Counted from the stretch's first letter, positions 13,015 through 27,509 are shown. The stretch is 64,000 nt of DNA from Tanytarsus gracilentus (GCA_038502055.1 JAXRKN010000044.1:11553501-11617500), one strand, 5' to 3'. Made by a program: numbers and translations. Notes: a model not told the origin generated them from the sequence alone.

Positions 13015-16000
13015 TTAATCTAATTCCTGTTGCGAGCTAAAATAGCTTACTAAACCCCCAAATTCACTTGGCGTCTGTTGTGAATTTTCTCCTTCGCCAC
13101 CTCCTCCTGCTCCTGCTCGAGGGTGTTGAACGCCTTCGGGAAGTGGGTGGTGCTGGGAGATTGGGTGATTTGTCGTTCCGATTGCATTTGGCGGTGGAAG
13201 TCTACTGTGTGCCGGAGGAGCTCCATAGTATGCAAATTGAGGTGGTATTCCATATGGCGATGATGCTAGAGATTTAATTTTATGAATTACTTTTTAAAAT
13301 CAATCAAATTAAATTAACTCACCATAATCTTGCATGTTCGGTCTCAAGTTGTTGTTTGGATGTGGCGCTATATGAAATGGATATGGTAGTCGTGCATGAG
13401 GGGGAATTCCGTAAATTGATTGAGATGTGGGCGGCGCTCTAACGATGGAAAAAATCAATTAGCACAAATTCGCTATTATTCAATTTATTGATCTATATCT
13501 GGGTCATTTACCTGTAGAGTGTGTGATGCATGGTACGCGGAACGAATGGATTTTCATTGAATGGTGCTTGCGGTGAAGGCCTTGATTGCTTACTAGCTGC
13601 CGCTGCTGCTGCGAGGTGTTTAATTTCGTCTGTACTTGGATATGCTCTACTTGTTGCTGACGGTTGCGATGATGATGATGATGGTGGTGGTCCGATATGC
13701 TCATTGAAACCTGCTGTGAAAATCACTCAAAATTAACCTCGATAAAAGTCAAATTGGCATTAATGTCATACCATAAGGTCCAGTTCTTTGCTGTTGCGGT
13801 GATTGAGTCGGTGTTTGTTGCTGAATTAAACGAGTTATGACTGAAGGTGTTGGAGATGTGCCAGGATTAAAGATTTGCGGAGGACTGGCAACTGTTACCA
13901 TTGCCTTTGGTTGTGTCTGCAAGGCTGGCGGAAGTCCTAATTTTAAATTACTTTAATAACTATGTTAATATATTAATCAACTGTTTTACCTTTACTCTTA
14001 TCATCTACAGTGCTTCGATCGACTGGAGGAGCGTCTAATTTTGCCACTTTTGAGACATTTGCTTCGGGCAAGTCTTGTCGTAGAGGTGTATATTTTTTTC
14101 TTCTGCCTTTCTTGACTTTCTCTTCGGGGACAATTTGCGTTGGAGGCGGCACAACTTGTTGCAGCGATGCTTGATGTTGAATATGTGGTGGTAAATTAGG
14201 CGGCCCTTTTGGAATAAATCCTTCGGGCGGCATTTGTCGATGAAAACTCATCGGTGGTGCTTGAGGATGCATTTCAGGTCGAGGATGCCCGGTTAAAAAG
14301 CTACTAAGCACTGATGGCCTCTCTTGGAGATTGTGTGGAGGCAACGGTTGATTTAGATTATGCGGAAATCTTGATGGTGGAAGATTTGAGTACGGTGCAT
14401 GTAATTGTGGTTGATGTGGAACATTGGAAATAAGGGGTGGAGGCGCTGACGTCATGTTTATGGGATGATGATGAGAAGAGTTTGCATGTAAAGATTGAGT
14501 TGAAGGAATTGAATGGGGCGGCATTGGTCTAGATTGAGACTCTGGTAATTGTTTCGGGATTTCACTAATTGGAGCTTTGACCAATTGCAATTCATTTAAT
14601 GTCTTTTCAACTTTAGGTTTTCTTGCACGCTTTTTAGGCTCGATATCCGCAAGTTTTTCGTCCTTTAATTTAGTTTTGCTGAAAGCACCGGATGCCTTCT
14701 CTTTATTCTCAAGTTCGAGAAGTGCTTGCTGTTTTCTTATAGCTTCACCGGCTAATTTCAGTTGATGCTGAGCAAAATCTTCTTCTTCCATCATTTTTGC
14801 CAACTCTTCTTCGCTCATTTCAGGCTGTAATTCAACTTTCGATTGTGATCCACTTTGCACCGGCTTAATTCGATTAAAATCAAAATCTAACGCTTTCGCA
14901 CCTTGAATTACATCCTTAGGTATGGTTGAGAGCGATGAACCCACGATTAAGGGCGGAAGTGAAGGTGATTTTGGTGCCTCAATGTCAAAATTGAGTGGTT
15001 CAACTGTTGGATCAGCAAGTTTACGAGCACCTTCAGTATTTTTAGCTGCGAGCATTTTTTTAATCTCTTCTTGCTTTTTAATAAACATTTCCCGTTCTTC
15101 CGGAGGCGTTTCTGGTCGAACAACTCCAGCACCAGGTTTAATTCCGTCATCGGACTCAAAGTCATCTTCCATTATATAAAGAAGTTTTTTTCCTCGAGTC
15201 TTACGACGTCCTTTCCCTTTATCACTTCCACTTCCATCACTCTCATTCTCCTCTTTATTCTGTTCTAAAATTTTCTTTTTAGAAATGCCCGCTCTGAAAG
15301 CCTTTTCATCATCCTCGTCATACTTTTTGGCAGGTTTTCGAGGTTTTTTGTCGTATGATGCAACACGTTTCTTTTTACGCGGCCAATTGCCTTCGGAACT
15401 GCTTGTGTCTGTATCGTCACACAAATCCTCTGAATCGACCTCCTCGGCCGTTGAACCCGATGCATCGTCCTCCAAATCAAACTCTTCTTCTGAGTCAGAC
15501 TTTTTCTTGTTTCGCTTTTTAATCAAAGGTTCATCATCTGAACTATTATCATTAATAAACTTTTGCTCACGTCTACGAGTTCTAGTTCTCATGACACGTG
15601 GAGCAATTTTCCCTTTTTTCTTGGGCATGTCGAGTGAACTTTCGCTAACGCTCGATGCTGAAAATTCTTCATCGGTGTCACTATTGGAGCTTGCACTACC
15701 CTTAAAATCGTCATCAGAATTTTCCTCTTCCGACGTGTCTTCCAAAGCATTAAGCTTACGATTTTTCTTTTTCTTTTGCATTGATTTTTTTGACCGTCCA
15801 ACTTCTGATCCACTCGATGCATCTTCTTCTTTTTCCATGTCTGATGGCATTTTTTTCTCCCCAATGCCCGAAACGCTTCTCTCATGATCATTTTGTTGCT
15901 TTTCTTCATCCTCACTGCCGCCCTCAATAATTGTCGAAATATCTTTACCACGGCCAGCGTTTCCAAGACCCTTTACTTCTTCCATATCATGACGAATAGC

Positions 16001-19000
16001 TGAGTTGATGAGTTCATCATAATCATTGTAGCGATATGAAGCCGTTGCTTGACTGCGTTTTCTCAGCTTATAAATGAGAGGTGCATCATCATCCGTTGAT
16101 TCTTCAGAAGAGCTTTTTTCATTGTCATTCGATCCACTCTCATTTTCACTCGATTGATCATCTCGAGCGACTCGCTTATCACCACTTCGTCTTCCTCTTT
16201 TATTTCGTCGTTCATTCAAAATATTTCGTTCAGTTATTTCAGTCAGCTTTTGTGCTTCAATTTGTTTTTGCTTTCTAATCTCTTCCACCTGAATTCTGTC
16301 AACTAAAACATCTAATTTTTCAAGTTGAACGCCCAAATCAGTAATTAATTTTTTATGACAACATTGTGGACAATACCAGTTGCCGGAGGGGATACAAAAG
16401 ATGATTGGTTTTAAACATGAGCAATGATAACCACAATCACACTCGTCACAAAGAAGAATCCATTCAGGACTGTCAGTTTTGTGACAAACTTGGCAAGCAT
16501 GATTGGGATTCACGTCTTCCTCATCAGAGGACTCTTGTTTTTTAGCTGTTCTTGCACGTTTTACAGGCTGAATAGGTGTAGCATCATCATCTTCAGATTC
16601 AGGTGAAAATTCATGATCACTTCTGAAAAGTGGTGAGCCAGGATCTTCATAATGCTGGTGCTCATAATCTTCAGGGTCAGTTTCTGTATGTTCAGAGTGC
16701 GATGACGAAGTTTGCCATTTTTCATCCGGATTTTGTTTCTTCTTCTTCTTTTTCTTTACGTCACCTTTGTAGGACTCATCACTTCCACTGCTCTTCTCAT
16801 CAGCTTCCGGTGGCACACTGGTGCTATGCTTCTTTCTCTCAGCTTCATCTTTCATCTTTTTTAACATTTTTTCTTCCATCATTCGACGCTCTGTCTCTTC
16901 CCTAATTTTTTGCTGTGCAATTCTACGCGATGCACGAACTGGAGCCTCATTATCAATCGTTTCAATGACCAATGATGTGTCGAGATCGCGAAGAAGTCCT
17001 AAAAATAATTATTTTAAAATTAATTCGATAAAAAATTATCAAATGATGTTCACCTTTTTTGGTCTCTCGCTTCTTTTTAACAGGTTCTTGTGCTGGTTCA
17101 TTGCTTTCAGAAGTTTTAGTACGTTTTGAATCGGGCAATTTAGGAGATTTTGTTTCCTCATCCTCACTACTGGAAGCTTGTTCCTCAACTTTTTTACTAG
17201 CTGCCGGTCTGCCACGTTTACCTTTTCGGCCTGGACGACCAGTTTTCTTTTTGGGTGTCTCTTCATCGCTCGTTACTTCTTCCTTTTCAGGTTGATCTTT
17301 ACAAATTAAAGTTTTTATAGCAGCAATGTTAGCAACAACATCTTCATTTTCGTCATAGTCAAATTTAAAGTTTTGAATTGTTTCATTTGCAGCAGAATCT
17401 TTTTCCACTTCCTCATTCACTACAGGCCTTTCTTCAGTTTTAGGGGACTCTTCCACAGGTTTTTCTTCAGTTTTAGGGGACTCTTCCGCAGCTTTGTTAG
17501 CTTCTCCAACTCTAGCGCTATGTCTTGTTGGTAATTTTCTACGCGGTGTCATAACCTTGCCTCTAATTCGAGGTTTCTTACGCTGTACAGCTTCCTCCTC
17601 AACATCAGATTCAGGATCGTGACTGACAGTGTCGGCTACAAAATGACTTCCACCATCACTATCGCTCTCTGATAATCTCTTATTTTCTGAAATTTTTCTT
17701 TTTCTTGTAACGATCTGAGATTTAGTGATTGGGACATTTTCAGTGTCTTTAACTTGATCAAACAAATTGCTTTCGGATGGAAAAGTTTCTTGTTTTTCCA
17801 CTTTTTCTCTGCTCTTTCTTGGTGGCAATTTTTTCGCTATAATAATTTCAAGCTCGGTAGTTGTGTCCTCCTTATCATTCAATGGACTTTTCTCTCTCGT
17901 GACAGAGACATTTCTGCTCTCTTCGGATGTGCATGGCTTGTCAAGATCATTTATTTTCTCATCGGACTTTTCGATCTCTATTTCTATAGTTTGAGGAATT
18001 TCTTTTGGTTGATCAATTTCAGTCATATCTTCAACGGGTTCAAGTGATTCATGAGCGATCGGAGAGTTTATTTCCTCAGAAATATTTTCAGAATGATATT
18101 TTTGGATATTTATTTCATTTTCATGTATTTCATCAACTTTAGTGTCGGATGGTGTATTTGAGGTGTCTTCATTGCTAGTTTTGGTGTGAAGCTCTTCAAT
18201 TTGAGGTAGTGTTAAAGGTTCGGATTTGCATTCTAAAATTATTGCAGCCTCTTGGGAAATTGATGGTTCAACTATTGTCTCATTTAAAAGTGGAGGAAGA
18301 TCAGACTTTTCGATAATTCCAGATGATTTTTCATTGCAAATTTCTTCTTTGGGAATTGCTTCTTCGGCTATTGAAATATCCTCATTTTTAGGACTGCAAA
18401 TTTCGACACCCTTATATTCTTCTATTGAAGCAATACTTTCACTTTCTTCTTCTTCAAGGTTTTCGGTATTTTGGGAAATTTCATCGTCGTTTGAAATTGG
18501 AACTTTCATTGAAAGATCTTCAGGTTTAAAATTACTGGTTTGTGGTTCATTTGAGTCTTCTAAGGGTGTGTAAATTTCTTCAGTTAACTCTGAACTTTTG
18601 TTTTCTTCCACAATTAAATTAATGCTTGATTCTTCATTTATTTCAGACACAATTTCCTGGTGAATGTCTGGTTCAATTTCTGAATTTCTTTCACTCTCCA
18701 TTGAAACCTTTTCTGAGATATTTTCTAACGAGTTAGGCTCCTCAACTGCTGTATTACTTTCTTCAGAAATTTCCTCAGTCTTCTCTAGAGGTGATTTGAT
18801 GGAAATTTTACTCTCTTCATTTAAAGAAATTGTATCAATAGTTTCAGTTTCTTTTGTCTCGATTATTTCAGTATTTTGAGGAATCTGACATGAAGTACCG
18901 GCAGCACTTTCATCTTCAATTTGACACTCACTTGTGCTTTCCTCTATATCATCAATGGGCTGATTTTTAGAAATGTTGTCGGGTTCAACATTAGAGATGT

Positions 19001-20921
19001 CATTTTGTTTCATTTCTTCGGATTTATTTTCAACGACATTTTCAGATAAAAGCTTTTCTGGTTCTTGTTCAATTTCAGGAATAATTTTCATCGAACATTT
19101 TAATTCTTCCGTTGTTTCAATATTTTCTTCTGACGAAATTTTCTGACGAGTCGTCTCATTTTCATCAGGTTTTGCTTCCATAGGACTTTTAGCGAAGGTC
19201 TCAATAGAATTTTCTGAATCATCTTCATTAGAAATATTTTCATTATCTTTTTCAGTACTAATTTCTCGAGTAAAATCTGAATAATTTGATTTTTCTTCTT
19301 CCTTTTGAGAAACTTCAGGCATTTCACTAAAATTTTCGTTATTGGTAGCAGATCTTAATTCTAGAGTCTCATTGCTTTCACTTTCAATTGTTGATGTTTG
19401 CTCAACAAGTGGTTTTGAGTCTTCAACAATTTCTTGTGATTTTGACATCGCTGCAATGTCATTTGATTCACTAGAATTTTCCAAAGGTTCATTCTTATTT
19501 GAATCTAATACTTCCGTAATCGACGGTTCTTCAGTCATTTCACTGTTGTTAAGAGTATTTTCAGTTATTATCTCGCCAGTTTCCATTGGTTCGGTTATTG
19601 ATTCAATTTCTTCTTTGCTATGTTGAGACGACAAGCTTTCTTCGAGCTCTTGATGATCTTTTATTTCCTCATCAATTTGATTGCTTTCTTCGCACTTTGT
19701 TAAAGATAAAATTTCATCTTTCATAGGTTGACTCTCGCTTTCAGTCATCTCGGATGGTTCTTCTACAACTTCTTCTTGTTCTTTCAATGGAGTTGACACA
19801 TCAACTGGTTGAGATTCATTTTCGAATGTGTTTTCTGTAATAAAACCAGAAGGTTCTAACGATTTTTCACTTTCATTGATTGGTTCGGTAATTTCGTCAT
19901 TAATTGGAGTCTCTATAATCAATGGAGATTCTTTTTCTTGTGAGGAATCGATTTCACTGATAGCAGCTGATGAACTTTTATCGATTGGGTTTAAAGATTC
20001 ATGAGATTGACATTCATTAGAAGATGTTGGAATTTCAGATAATTCTTGTGGTAAATTCGAAGCTTCTAAAATATTTTCACTGAGAGTAGATTTATCGTTC
20101 ATAGAATCAGATTCATCTGGACTGACATTCGTTAAAATCTCTTCCGCTTTTTCTGGTAACTTAATTGATTCAATCGTCTCTGTCTCATTGCTTGTCGGTG
20201 ACATAGCTTCTTCTTCGCGATATTCCTCAACAATTATGGATGGTATATTAAATTTTGGTACCTCAGAAATGCCTTCTTGAGTGCTTGAAATTTCTTCACT
20301 CTCACCAGCAACTTCTTCTATACCTTTTTCATTTTCTTTAATACTTTCAATCACACATACATCATCCCGCTCGAGTGATTCATCATTTTTAATATTAATT
20401 ACTTCATCACCGCACTTTTCTGTTGTATTGCTATTTATCTCTTCACTATTTACAGAAGAGTTTTCAATTACATTCTCAGTATTTTTCTTTAATGTCTCCA
20501 AGGCACTTAGCATATTATCGTTATTTTCCTCTTTAACTAATTTTTCATGATCATTATTATTTACATGCGAATTATTTTCACATTTTTCCACTGATTTGTC
20601 ATTATGATTTTGGGAATTGTCTAAAAGAAAATAAAAACATAAGAATTAATGAGGAAAAAATGGCGCCTTCGCCATGCTTGAGATTAATTAAAAATAATTA
20701 CCGGGTTCATCATCGAGAACCTCTGATATTCGTTTCATTAATTCATCGCCATCAGTATCATCGTCGGATGTCGAAGGAAGTTTTTCAAGCTCAACTTTTT
20801 CCTTCAAGTCGGCGCATTCTTCATTTTTCTTTTCGTCCTCCTCCTCACTAACTCTTATTGGAATGCTCTGTTTCAAGCAACCGGGTCGACCGAAGAAAAA
20901 AATCTGTCCTTTTTGCTCCAT
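13015..20921 (-). CDS. Rsf1: Remodeling and spacing factor 1-like protein (PHD finger chromatin remodeller subunit)
   Basis: Seven coding exons on the minus strand, 20921-20702, 20620-17054, 16998-13990, 13936-13772, 13710-13512, 13438-13323 and 13265-13015, join in frame to 2508 aa. Exons 1-2 encode about 1260 residues of very acidic Glu/Ser/Asn-rich sequence. Exon 3 holds a PHD finger near residues 1431-1475 (C-x2-C ... LLCDECDCGYHCSC ... WYCPQC), then a helical segment and the RSF1 hallmark YRYNDYDELINSAI followed by GRGKDISTI. Acidic/basic stretches and a Pro/Gln/His-rich tail come next, with the ending GGLVSYFSSQQELD. RSF1 pairs with ISWI to space nucleosomes. Known RSF1 proteins also have an N-terminal DDT/WHIM region, which I cannot find here or upstream, so ATG 20921 is provisional. 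Many antisense open frames in this gene are shadows of its biased codons. Confidence 0.88.
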
Positions 20922-23900
20922 CCCGCAAAAGTTCTTTTTGTTTTTTAATTCATGCGATTTTCGTGAAATAAGAAAATTTCATAGCATGTACAAACTTTTT
21001 TATAAATAAAAACAATTCTCTTTTAGCACACCACGAATTATACACAACTATAGCGTATATGTGTACATTTTTTCAAGACAAATATTACACCATAAAAAAA
21101 TCATGCAAATCGAGATTTTTTCATATATCGCTTATCGAATCCACTTAAATTAAGTACTAATGCAACTTTTTGTGCTATTTTTAGCCCGGAAAATAGCAAT
21201 TTTCCGAGAGATTTTTAATGAAATTTGTTTTCTCAATTACTCTTATACGCTAAAATTTTTCCGTCTACACTCGTATCGTATGGGAGCGGTTTATGTGGAA
21301 ACGACATGATGCATATAACAAAAGTATATATTTGTATTTTACTAGCATAGTACGAGGGGTGTCTGAGAATTTTTATTCAGAAAGTGCGAGGTGTTTAAAA
21401 ACATATTTCAAGATCGTTTATTTTAAATTTAGAAACTAATTTCAATGCCTTTAATTTAATTTTTTTTTAAATTTATTGATACATTTTTATTAATTGTTTT
21501 TGACACAAATTTTAATTATTTCAACAGCTATCAAAATTTAGTAAAAATAATATTTTGTATAAAATTCAGATTTAGTTGTAGAATTTTAAAGTTTTTATTT
21601 AAAACTTAAAATTATAAAATTTAATAAAATAAAAATATTTTATTAATTTAAAAACTCTCAATGATAAATAAAAATTTACAATTTTATTATTTAAAAAATA
21701 ATAGGAAAAATGTAACGCTTAAATTTAAATTAATTAATCTCTCAATTGCCTCCGAATAACACATCAAAAGACATCAAACGAAATAACACACAAAAAGAAT
21801 AAACATTGAAACATCTGGTGCATTCAAAGAAGCGTCGCCACGCGCCTCAGCAAACGAACATAGTCATTCATATAGGGGCTGAATTGAATTTATTATGCGA
21901 CGATCGTCTTCAAATTTCATTCGTGTGGTGTATGAAAGTTGTTTAGATATTTAAATAGTAACGGAAATGAAGTGACTTAAGACATTCCCACTTCTTTTAT
22001 GACGATTTTCATAATTGAGTGAGAGGGAAGAAATTCTTCTGTGTAATTATCTCAAAATCATAGCTCTTGAAAAAAAAACTTTACACAAAAATATTTTAAA
22101 GAGAAAACAAAATAATTCAGTGATCGGGAATATGAGAAGCATATGAAATGTAACCATCTGATGAACAACATTCATTCGATAAGTCACCCCTTATAAAAGT
22201 TCCATGCATTACGAAAAGCGAAAGCGCATCTGCCATGTACTTCATTACTCTTTTGGATTTTTAACACACAACAATATAACACACACACACAATTGATGAG
22301 AAGGGGAAGCAAAACCGTTAGAAAAATCAGGCACATTGTGTATGAGCTATGAAATATTTTGTGGAAAATTCGAAACTAATTTTTTTCCTTCTTTCACTAA
22401 AACATCAACCGTTAATGATTGAAAAATATTTAAATTCTTTCATTCTTTTATCTTCAGCTAATGCTGATTAAGATTTCTTTGTGCTCGAAAGGATTATCAT
22501 CATCTCTCTATATTCTCATCCGAAACTGTTTTTGAAGAGCATTTTTAGGTGATGTTGTGATGCGGTCAGAGTGGCAAATATTTTTTAAAGAGAATAAAAA
22601 ATTAATAATTTACGCTTTTACTTCTTCAAATTTTATCATCAATAGCTTAATGTTCTTTTCATGCTTTTCAATTTAATCATGTTATGGTCAATTGCATGCA
22701 TTACAATTCTTTCCTCATCTACATTTTTTACAAAAAAAAAATAGTTTCTCTCTTCGATCATGACCTACAAAATGCGTCCATGTACACTTAGTTAAGAAAC
22801 AATAAGAACTTACAAAACTTTTTAGTCGATAAGAATATCCAGACATTGAAAAAGTCTTTAAAACGAAAAAATAATGAATCAATGACATTTTTTTCCCATA
22901 TCGCATACGCTTTAACGAAATAGTTTGATAACGCTTAAAAACACGCACACGTTAATGTGTATGGCATAAAATAAAATGTGATCGAATGTTTAATGCTTTA
23001 CATAAAACATTGAAGCAACATTGAGGTAACTCGAGAATATTTTGAGGCATTTATTAGGTAGACGTCAACGCGTGTAGATGTGCAGAGTAACAATCGTGTG
23101 TCATTGTACGATATTGTCGCGAATTTAAGAATTTCTTAAGCAAATAAAGGCGAAGAAGTAAACAAATAGAAAAAAGAGTCGAGTCAATGATAAAAAGTTT
23201 TGTCATCGCTCTTGATAGGAAGTGAAGTGAAAATTTCTCTAAACGGTAAGGAAATAATTTAGCGGAAAAAATGCACAAATACAGGATGAGAGACACACTT
23301 TAAAACAAACAGCCGTGCTTGAGTGATGAAATGTAGAACAAAACAATTTGAGCATGCAAAATGAGCTCGAGTGTGATTGATATCCACTGAATATATATTT
23401 TTTTATTAAATTGAAGTCTCTCTGTGTGATAATATGCAAAACAGGTAGTGGTCGCATACCTCTAATAACGATCATCACGTATCTAAAGTTAAATTTTTTT
23501 CCTCTCCCAACATTCAAGGAATTGCTTGAGTGAATCAGAAATTCAAAGTGAATATTATGTGAATTGATATGTGTGCGATGTGACGTATAAAAAATTAAGA
23601 CGAAAAAAATTCAATGAAAAAAAATTGTGCATAACTCGATTTATGGATACGTGAAATTAATTTGCATCACAGATTTACGTGTTGAGAATTTAAAATAAAT
23701 TTTTGCGCAAAGTGTTTTAAGATGTTTAAAAATGATCAGCGCTTAAAATGCCCTTCAACTTTAAAGATGTGTCAATGAGGTTTTTTTATATGTGTCCCCC
23801 CGGAGGGTATTTGGAATTCCAATCGCGTGAACAATAAAGTTTTCGAGTGCGTCATTCTCTCTCATGAGCCGCTTATTGTTTAATTTCTCATTCATCCACG

Positions 23901-24095
23901 AGAGCTTTATCTTAGTTTTACATTTTCTCGGTGAGGTGGAGATATTTCTAAGGAACTGTTAGAGTGAGCACCATGTGACTCATTTATGGGTGATTTACTC
24001 ATTGAGCTCGAAGGCATTTAATGGTATTAGGAAACCATTACGATCGCTACTCTATGGCTATTATATTAATGTCTTTAAAATTCTCTATCGCAGAT
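20922..24095. other. Divergent intergenic region between Rsf1 and inscuteable
   Basis: About 3.2 kb of very AT-rich DNA separating two divergently transcribed genes. It must hold both promoters. The intron acceptor CAG at 24091-24093 shows that at least one 5' UTR exon of inscuteable lies somewhere to the left. A less AT-rich patch near 21830-21910 could be a promoter. I see no coding exon, no RNA gene and no N-terminal DDT exon for Rsf1. Confidence 0.5.
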
Positions 24096-26859
24096 ATGCA
24101 ATCAAATTTTCAACGATCGTTTAGTCGAGTGTATTTTGCATCTCAACAACAACAGCAACATTCCGTGTACGATAATTTCAATTCGTTACCTACTTACTAC
24201 AATGCAACCCATCAAAATCCGCTTCAATCAATAACTGAAGAGTCTTTTTCATCGCCAAAAAATGAGAGTGGCGATGAGCGAAAACGAAGCTTCTTAATAT
24301 GGGGAAATCGACAGAGTCCTTCAAGTCACAGTCATAAAAGTCAGGTAAATGTAATATTGGAATTTTTAACCGGCGAGTAATTAATTGAGAGGTGGACACT
24401 ACTTTAAAAAAATTATAGTGTCCACTCCTTGAAAATTCTTCATTTGAATGAAAAAAATTAACGAAATTCTTTTCTTTTATATCAAAATTAGGATTCAGGT
24501 TTTTCTGATACCGAAACATCGCCCAACAATCAACAGCAGCCGTCTCGATCACAAAACACTTCAGACTGCAGCAACCAATCAAATCAGAGTTCACCATCTG
24601 CCAGCAGTCGAATCGCAACCCCTCCGACAGTGATTCGAAAGCCAGAAAAAAATCACATTTATGAGGAAATTAAGAGTGCACGAAGAATTTCATTTAGCGC
24701 ACCTTCTTCACCCTCCCCGAAGAGCAATGAAATTACCGAAATCAATCAAGAGCCGCAACTTAGCGACATTAATTTCAATTTAACATCGCCGATGAATGCT
24801 AATGACTCGGCAAGGTCTTCGTGTCGTTCATGTAAAATAAAAAGAAGTCGTGTGATAACAAAAAATTCGCAGCAACGCCTAAAAGCATCGAGCAATAATT
24901 CATCGTTTAATGACAGCAACAACAACAACAACAGTAATAGCTACGATGAAACTGATCATCACCAAAGATATAATAATGAAACTGTGTACTTTGGATATGG
25001 AGATGGCAGTGAAGTTATGGAAGAAAAGTCACTGCAATTTAATTCCCCTAGTCCTAAAATCTCCGCCATCTTTCCCTCCGAGACGTCAACCCCGAAAGCA
25101 AGACACAAGAATTGTAACGGAATTTTTGAGTCGCTTTCTGATTTATTGCCGCAACCAGTTGTTTATAGAAATGAACTGTTGAATGGTAATTTTGCCTCCG
25201 TACAAAATTGGATTGATAGCTTACAATTTAATGTGGCCTCCGAAGTCTTGTCAACACTCCAATCTAAATCAATAGAGACAGATAATTCTGTTCTCACACC
25301 GACCTATGCATACAAATTAATTAAGAGCATTCAGTCAAAGTCAATTGTTCTGCAGCAGCAGTTTGACAAAATTGAAAAAGTCTCAAATCGCGATGAGTTT
25401 TTGCCGAGCGTTCAAAATCTTGCGGACATGATGTTGAATTTTATTGGCAAGCAGGAGACGAGACGAATGTTTTATGCACACGATGGCAAACAATATAAAA
25501 AGTTGTGTGAGAACTTCTCGAGTCTAAGGGAGATGTTACGTGATTTAAAGAACATTTGCACGAAAATCGATGTCGACGATCTGGATGAGTTTCCAATATG
25601 CGACGATATGCAGCTGATAAAACGATACTTTTTAATAACCATCAAAATTTTATTTAAAATACTGGTATCAGCGATTGTCGATTGTATTGAGCATGCACAT
25701 AATGAAATAATGTTACGATCGAATATCACGCACGTAGCAAATTTGATATCGACATCGAGCGAATATGAGGGAACATTTTCATCGCTGAGCGATGCATTTA
25801 CTGAAAACAGTATCGTACGAGTTTTACTTCTAGTCTGTTTAGAGAACAAGAGTTCATGGATGAGGGCACTCTCGCTTAGAACTTTGGCTCTCGTTTGCAT
25901 CAACGAGGATACGATTCAGCAATTTGAGATAAATAGTGGCTTAGAAATTCTACGTGACATCATCATTGACAAATCAAGTGAGCGTTTAGAGCAAGAAATA
26001 CGAGAAGCTGTAAGCTTATTAGCATCAATCACCGCACCTTGGCAGCAGTCGTCCACCAGTGAAGATAGCTTCAAAGAACTTAAGCTCTATGGTGAAGACT
26101 TTATTGAAGGAATCACCGTGCTTTTAAATACAACCAAAAGTCCTCAAACAATTCTCATCTGCGTTGCTGTCTTGAATAATCTTTCGCGTTTAGAATCGAC
26201 AGCGATTTATTCATTAATCGCGCACCAAACACTATCAACTTTGACCCGAACCTTTGCCGAGCAGGTTGGAGGCGAATACACAATTTTCTTTGTGGTGAGT
26301 ATTTGCTGGCTTAGTTAAAAAAAATGTTTGTTTCACTTTGATAATCAAAAATTAACTAATTACGATTAATTAAGCAAAAACCCTTAATTTGACAACTCTC
26401 GCGTGTCTTTAAATTTCCACTTAATCGCTTCCAAAACGACAAAGCTATTACTTAAAAATTTATAAAATTATCATTTATATTCCACAGGAACAAATCACCG
26501 CCGTCATTCTTAACATGAGTCAAAATCGCAAATCTCATTACCATCTCACCAGCAAGCACATCTTAAACTTCATCTTTGACATTTTTCTTACGATTCATCA
26601 TTTGGAATATGATAACCATTCACAAACGAAGGCAAAACGAAAGAGTACGAAAAATATCTTAAACACCTTAAAAAATCTTGAACTTACATCGACGAGTCAC
26701 GAGATAAATGAAAGCATCAGATTGGTGATCACAAAAATTCATCGCAAATTATTTGAAATGGACTTTGGTGAGGCAACGACGGCAGAGTCATTTAATATAA
26801 GCCGGAATAGTAAAAATGTTACGAAAATTAGTCTTTTCTCTCAAGAGACATTCTTATAA
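24096..26859 (+). CDS. insc: Inscuteable, asymmetric cell division adaptor
   Basis: Three coding exons, 24096-24344, 24492-26294 and 26488-26859, all phase 0, give 807 aa. ATG 24096 follows an acceptor (CAG 24091-24093), so the first exon is 5' UTR; the start MQSNFQRSFSRVYF resembles insect Insc starts. The N-terminal 300 residues are Ser/Asn-rich. Residues about 318-345 (SVQNWIDSLQ ... LSTLQSKSI) match the LGN/Pins-binding motif seen in human INSC (VHRWMEDLR ... VLQAKPI). The rest is the helical armadillo-like domain, with LRTLALVCINEDTIQQFE and VAVLNNLSRLE as recognisable repeats. Insc links Par-3/Par-6/aPKC to Pins/Galphai and orients the spindle. The chain ends in ETFL, a class I PDZ ligand like the ESFV end of human INSC. 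Confidence 0.88.
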
Positions 26860-27509
26860 GTGCCACACGATTAATTGTGTAATTTTAACTTTAATTTTTA
26901 AATAAATTCTATAATTTGAAATTTTAAAAATTGTTTTTTATTATTTTGAAATTATTTTTTTTCAGCAATTTTTAAAATAATTTTTAATATATTTAAATTA
27001 TTCGCTTACCTGCAATTTAACCCAATTAAAACATAAATTGCATAAGTTTAAGGGGTAAATTTTCATTAACTTTACAAAGCAGTTTTAAAGCTCTAAAAGT
27101 AGCGAAAGTACAGAAAAGTAATTAAATTGAAAACATTGTTTGAATATAACTTTTAATTTTAAATTTTTTAAATAAATTTTATATATACACAAAAATTAAA
27201 TTTTCTTTCTCAAAAGCTCAAAGCTTACTAGAAGCTTTAAAGCTAATTTCCAAAATATATTGAGAGCATAAACCTGTATGTGGCAGAGAAAAAGAGAGCT
27301 AATAAAATTATTACAAGAAACAACAAAAAAGAGAGAGAGAAAATGTACATCGAGGAGTTTTATATTTTCAACACTTCTCTTCTATACTCCATTCGCGATC
27401 AGTTCGCGCGCGTAACAAGTTGTTAATAATACAACAAGTGACCTCGTTCATTTCAAGCAGAGATTTTTTTCCTAAGTGTTGGTTATTGTTATTGTGCAAC
27501 TTTGATCAG
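26860..27509. other. Spacer and probable promoter of the first TEP gene
   Basis: AT-rich. An AATAAA at 26901-26906 is a likely inscuteable polyadenylation signal. TCAGTT at 27399-27404 fits the arthropod initiator and has a TATATTTT-like element about 40 bases upstream, so the first TEP transcript may start near 27401. Spacing is somewhat long, so the promoter call is weak. Confidence 0.4.

Noticed and set aside
15285..20550. Many Ser/Phe-rich plus-strand frames opposite Rsf1
   Set aside because: They are complements of Glu/Lys/Asp-rich Rsf1 codons; the minus-strand gene explains them fully.
20922..24000. Coding exons with a DDT/WHIM domain for Rsf1
   Set aside because: Only short AT-rich frames on the minus strand, none with DDT-like motifs.
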